From positions 62,001 through 126,000 of the forward strand of contig NZ_JBLWFS010000003.1 in NCBI RefSeq assembly GCF_048323755.1: a DNA stretch of 64,000 bases. The letters run 5' to 3'. Shown in pieces: positions 60,456 through 64,000 of the stretch (position 1 is the stretch's first letter; each line of letters starts with the position of its first letter). The translations under genes and the position numbers were made by a program. This stretch comes from Alkalihalobacterium sp048323755 (GTDB lineage Bacteria; Bacillota; Bacilli; Bacillales; Bacillaceae_F). Under the pieces are notes generated by a model. That model ran no database searches. It was given only the letters and a program-made list of their open reading frames with translations, and had not been told where the DNA came from.

Positions 60456-63400
60456 ATGCCAAAACGTACGGATATTAATAAAATTTTAGTGATAGGATCA
60501 GGACCTATCGTTATTGGACAAGCAGCTGAATTTGATTATGCAGGCACACAAGCATGTCAAGCATTAAAAGAAGAAGGATATGAGGTTATCCTTATTAACT
60601 CTAACCCAGCAACCATTATGACAGATACAACGATGGCTGACCGAGTATATATTGAGCCGATAACGTATGAATTTGTTAGCCGTATCATTCGTCAAGAGCG
60701 CCCAGATGGTCTTCTAGCAACTTTAGGTGGGCAAACTGGTCTTAACATGGCTGTTGAATTAGAAGAGTCAGGTATCTTAAAAGAGTACGATATTGAACTG
60801 TTAGGAACACATCTAGACGCAATTAAGCGTGCTGAAGATCGTGACTTGTTCAGGACACTTATGAATGAATTAAATGAGCCAGTTCCAGATAGTGATATTG
60901 TTCATAATCTTGAAGAGGCTTATCGTTTTGTTGAGCGTGTCGGTTATCCAATTATTGTTCGTCCGGCATATACACTTGGAGGAACTGGGGGCGGACTTGT
61001 TTATAACGAGGAAGATCTTATTGAAATCGTAACGAGCGGTCTAAAGTATAGCCCAGTAACGCAATGTCTTTTAGAGAAAAGTATTGCTGGATTTAAAGAA
61101 GTAGAATACGAAGTAATGCGCGATAGTAAAGACCAAGCCATCGTTGTTTGTAACATGGAAAATATAGATCCAGTCGGGGTACACACAGGAGACTCCATTG
61201 TTGTAGCACCAAGCCAAACGCTTTCTGATCGGGAATATCAAATGCTTCGTAATTCTTCATTAAAAATAATTCGTGCATTAGGAATTGAAGGCGGATGTAA
61301 CGTTCAGTTCGCACTTGATCCAGATAGCTATCAATACTACATTATTGAAGTAAATCCAAGGGTAAGCCGATCATCAGCACTTGCGTCAAAAGCAACAGGT
61401 TATCCAATTGCAAAGATTGCAGCAAAAATTGCAGTTGGCTATGCATTAGATGAGATTATGAACCCAATTACGAAAACAACGTATGCTAGCTTTGAGCCAG
61501 CGCTTGACTACGTAGTAAGTAAAATTCCACGTTGGCCATTTGATAAGTTCGAGTCAGCGAACCGTACATTAGGTACACAAATGAAAGCTACAGGGGAAGT
61601 TATGGCGATCGGTCGTAACTTAGAAGAGTCACTTTTAAAAGCCATTCGTTCACTAGAAGCAAGTGTGTTCCACTTAGAAAGAAGTGGTCTTGAGACACTT
61701 GAAAATGTTGAATTAGAAAAGCGTATAGCTGTAGCAGATGATGAGCGTTTGTTTGTAATCGGTGAAGCTTACCGTCGTGGTTACACGGTAGAACAACTTT
61801 GGGAACTAAGTAAAATTGACCGTTTCTTCCTTCATAAAATGGAAGGTATCGTGAAGTTAGAAAAATTATTAAAAGATAGCAAAGGCAACATCGAACTATT
61901 AACTGAAGCGAAAGAAAAAGGTTTTGCTGATGTAACTATCGCAAACCTGTGGGAAATGGAAGAAGGAGAAATTTTCGACCTGCGTGAGCAAGAAGGAATA
62001 ATGCCAGTATATAAAATGGTCGATACATGTGCAGCAGAATTTGAATCTGCAACTCCTTATTTCTACGGAACGTATGAAGATGAAAACGAGTCGTTCATTT
62101 CAGATAAAAAGAGTATTCTCGTATTAGGTTCTGGTCCAATTCGTATCGGTCAAGGAATTGAGTTTGATTACGCGACAGTTCATACGGTTTGGGCAATTAA
62201 AGAAGCTGGATATGAAGCAATTATTATTAACAATAATCCAGAAACGGTTTCTACAGATTTCAGTACATCTGACAAGTTGTACTTTGAGCCATTAACCCTT
62301 GAAGACGTATTGCATGTCATTAAACAGGAGCAACCAGAAGGTGTAATTGTTCAATTTGGTGGTCAAACGGCGATTAACTTAGCGGAAGGCTTGGCAGCTC
62401 GTGGAGTTAAAATTTTAGGAACAGCATTAGAGGATATGGACCGCGCAGAAGATCGCGATAAGTTTGAAAATACATTACAAGAATTAGGTATCTTACAACC
62501 ATTAGGTAAAACAGCAACGTCAGTAGATCAAGCAGTCAAAATTGCAACTGAAATTGGCTACCCTGTTTTAGTACGTCCATCTTATGTACTAGGTGGTAGA
62601 GCAATGGAGATCGTCTATAAAGAAGCTGAGTTACTAAACTATATGGAAAATGCAGTTAAGATCAACCCGAAGCATCCGGTATTAATTGACCGTTATTTAA
62701 CAGGAAAAGAAATTGAAGTGGATGCTATATCAGATGGTGAAAACGTTTATATCCCAGGAATTATGGAACATATTGAACGTGCTGGGGTTCACTCAGGAGA
62801 CTCGATTGCGGTCTATCCACCACAAACACTATCTGCTGAAATTAAAGAAAAAGTTATTGAGCGTACGATTTCATTAGCTCGCGGATTAAATATTATTGGA
62901 CTTTTAAACATCCAGTTCGTATTACACGAGGATGAGGTTTACGTGCTAGAAGTAAATCCTCGTTCAAGTCGTACGGTACCGTTCTTAAGTAAAATAACAG
63001 GTGTGGCTATGGCTAACCTTGCAACGAAAGCGATCCTAGGTAAAAAGCTTCCTGAATTAGGATATGAAACAGGCTATCACCCTGAAGGCAAAGAAGTATC
63101 AGTAAAAGTACCAGTATTCTCATTTGCTAAGTTACGCCGTGTCGATATTTCTCTCGGTCCGGAAATGAAATCAACCGGTGAAGTTATGGGACGCGATTAT
63201 ACGTTAGAAAAAGCGTTATATAAAGGGCTAATTGCATCTGGAATGAAGATTCCGAAGTACGGATCTGTCCTTTTCACTATTGCAGATAAGGATAAAGAAG
63301 AAGGATTAGCACTTGTTCAGCGCTTCCACCGTATTGGCTATAACATTTTAGCTACTGAAGGAACCGCTGGTTTGATCAAAGATCTACAAATTCCAGTGAC

Positions 63401-63644
63401 AACTGTGAATAAAATAGGTGCTGAAAAGCCGAATTTATTAGATGTCATTCGCCAAGGACAAGCACAATTTGTAATCAATACATTCTCAAAAGGAAAACAA
63501 CCTGCTCGTGATGGTTTCCGAATTCGTCGTGAAGCAGTCGAAAACGGTGTGGTATGTTTAACGTCACTTGATACAGCAGAAGCACTATTAAAAGTTATTG
63601 AGTCGATTACATTTGCCTCAGAAAGTATGCCAGCCATGCAATAA
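60456..63644 (+). CDS. carB: Carbamoyl phosphate synthase large subunit (pyrimidine-specific)
   Basis: The 1062-residue protein starts at ATG after AAGGGGGAGACAAC. Two homologous ATP-grasp halves start with GSGPIVIGQAAEFDYAG and GSGPIRIGQGIEFDYA. Each has a carboxyphosphate/carbamate ATP-grasp core (YPIIVRPAYTLGGTGGG; YPVLVRPSYVLGGRAME), followed by the C-terminal allosteric MGS-like domain (YNILATEGTAGLIKDL). It is the pyrAB gene. A family B repeat follows its stop, before pyrK. Confidence 0.97.
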   Translation: MPKRTDINKILVIGSGPIVIGQAAEFDYAGTQACQALKEEGYEVILINSNPATIMTDTTMADRVYIEPITYEFVSRIIRQERPDGLLATLGGQTGLNMAVELEESGILKEYDIELLGTHLDAIKRAEDRDLFRTLMNELNEPVPDSDIVHNLEEAYRFVERVGYPIIVRPAYTLGGTGGGLVYNEEDLIEIVTSGLKYSPVTQCLLEKSIAGFKEVEYEVMRDSKDQAIVVCNMENIDPVGVHTGDSIVVAPSQTLSDREYQMLRNSSLKIIRALGIEGGCNVQFALDPDSYQYYIIEVNPRVSRSSALASKATGYPIAKIAAKIAVGYALDEIMNPITKTTYASFEPALDYVVSKIPRWPFDKFESANRTLGTQMKATGEVMAIGRNLEESLLKAIRSLEASVFHLERSGLETLENVELEKRIAVADDERLFVIGEAYRRGYTVEQLWELSKIDRFFLHKMEGIVKLEKLLKDSKGNIELLTEAKEKGFADVTIANLWEMEEGEIFDLREQEGIMPVYKMVDTCAAEFESATPYFYGTYEDENESFISDKKSILVLGSGPIRIGQGIEFDYATVHTVWAIKEAGYEAIIINNNPETVSTDFSTSDKLYFEPLTLEDVLHVIKQEQPEGVIVQFGGQTAINLAEGLAARGVKILGTALEDMDRAEDRDKFENTLQELGILQPLGKTATSVDQAVKIATEIGYPVLVRPSYVLGGRAMEIVYKEAELLNYMENAVKINPKHPVLIDRYLTGKEIEVDAISDGENVYIPGIMEHIERAGVHSGDSIAVYPPQTLSAEIKEKVIERTISLARGLNIIGLLNIQFVLHEDEVYVLEVNPRSSRTVPFLSKITGVAMANLATKAILGKKLPELGYETGYHPEGKEVSVKVPVFSFAKLRRVDISLGPEMKSTGEVMGRDYTLEKALYKGLIASGMKIPKYGSVLFTIADKDKEEGLALVQRFHRIGYNILATEGTAGLIKDLQIPVTTVNKIGAEKPNLLDVIRQGQAQFVINTFSKGKQPARDGFRIRREAVENGVVCLTSLDTAEALLKVIESITFASESMPAMQ

Positions 63645-63648
63645 GAAA

Positions 63649-63798
63649 AGAAAAGCGAAAGCGCCCGTTCAGCGACGTACGGACTGGAGCTTACCCGTAT
63701 GAGATAAAGGAAACACGGTGAACGCTAGTGAGCCGATGTTGACTTATCGTAAGGAGGGGAGCGAAGTCTCGCGAGTTGCTGGGCGCTGCAGCTAGACA
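63649..63798 (-). repeat. Dispersed repeat family B, copy B4, between carB and pyrK
   Basis: On the minus strand it begins GTCTAGCTGCAGCGCCC and ends GGGCGCTTTCGCTTTTCTT. The terminal stem is AGCGCCC/GGGCGCT. The interior matches copy B2 at 49278-49428. Confidence 0.85.
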
Positions 63799-63842
63799 TC
63801 TTCGAATATATACTAACTTATCTTACAAAGGGGGATGTGCTT

Positions 63843-64000
63843 GTGCTTAAGGATAATTTAACGATCGTTCACCAGGAGAAAATTGCGGATCAAATATTTG
63901 AGTTAGTAATTGAAGGTGAACTCGTTTCTAATATGACAACACCAGGTCAATTTGTTCATGTCAAAATTGATCGTGGAATTGATCCACTGTTACGCCGCCC
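63843..64000 (+). CDS. pyrK: Dihydroorotate dehydrogenase electron-transfer subunit PyrK (3' end outside window)
   Basis: GTG 63843 lies 8 nt after GGGGG; GTG 63837 is too close. The visible 52 residues (MLKDNLTIVHQEKIADQIFELVIEG...PGQFVHVKIDRGIDPLLRRP) are the start of the ferredoxin-reductase-like FAD domain; the RRP after LL is part of the FAD-binding motif. PyrK passes electrons from PyrD to NAD. Its place after carB is the normal order. Confidence 0.9.
   Translation, partial: MLKDNLTIVHQEKIADQIFELVIEGELVSNMTTPGQFVHVKIDRGIDPLLRR

Noticed and set aside
1..64000. CRISPR arrays, prophage, transposases, tRNA and rRNA genes
   Set aside because: No regularly spaced short repeats, phage or transposase coding motifs, tRNA-like cloverleaves or rRNA sequence were seen. 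The only repeats are the hairpin families A and B.

Overview
The window is a low-GC chromosomal segment from an endospore-forming member of the Bacillaceae. The gene order follows the Bacillus subtilis ylb - dcw (division and cell wall) - ylm - pyr region almost gene for gene. Sporulation genes are interleaved with division genes (spoVD, spoVE, spoIIGA-sigE-sigG, gerR, ylbJ). murE carries the meso-diaminopimelate signature DNPR, and bshC indicates bacillithiol. The presence of murF in the dcw cluster and two families of dispersed intergenic repeats resemble the alkaliphilic Bacillus halodurans-type group more than B. subtilis; that placement rests on memory. I see no tRNA or rRNA genes, no CRISPR array, no transposase and no prophage.

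Layout. 1-20.8 kb is the ylb block: partial ylbC, ylbD, ylbE, ylbF (ricF), ylbG, rsmD, coaD, ylbJ, ylbK, ylbL, tmcAL, ylbN, rpmF, an enoyl-CoA hydratase, gerR, ylbP, panE, a DUF3397-like gene and bshC. It is interrupted by accessory genes: a TM2 protein, a thioesterase pair, a small exported protein with a UvsE-type UV endonuclease, and a desaturase-like flavoprotein with a small CCGNGC protein. 20.9-41.8 kb is the dcw cluster from mraZ to ftsZ. 42.0-44.6 kb is spoIIGA-sigE-sigG. 44.8-48.8 kb is ylmC, ylmD, ylmE, sepF, ylmG, ylmH, divIVA. 48.85-52.3 kb is ileS with an isoleucine T-box leader. 52.5-54.7 kb is ylyA-lspA-ylyB. 54.7-64 kb is the pyrimidine operon pyrR-pyrP-pyrB-pyrC-carA-carB-pyrK, with three PyrR-type attenuators; pyrK runs off the end.

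How the genes work together. The dcw and ylm genes make lipid II precursors and build the divisome (FtsZ, FtsA, SepF, FtsL, DivIB, PBP2B, DivIVA). The same neighbourhood holds the genes that redirect division and wall synthesis in sporulation (SpoVD/SpoVE for the cortex; SpoIIGA, SigE and SigG for compartment-specific transcription). Promoter-like sequences fit this: a 22-bp-spaced Spo0A-type promoter before spoIIGA, and candidate SigH, SigE and SigF/G promoters before ftsA, ylmC and sigG.

Most interesting parts. (1) A minus-strand ~150-nt structured RNA lies between ylbG and rsmD, with a SigF/SigG-type promoter, C-rich anti-Shine-Dalgarno-like segments and a strong terminator; it matches in position the forespore RNA CsfG. 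(2) Two families of hairpin-forming repeats sit inside transcription units: three tandem copies between the ileS T-box terminator and ileS, one between carB and pyrK, and one between ftsA and ftsZ. Terminal stems of the first family differ in sequence between copies but stay fully paired. I did not find a clearly new multi-gene system; the window is mainly conserved core genome.
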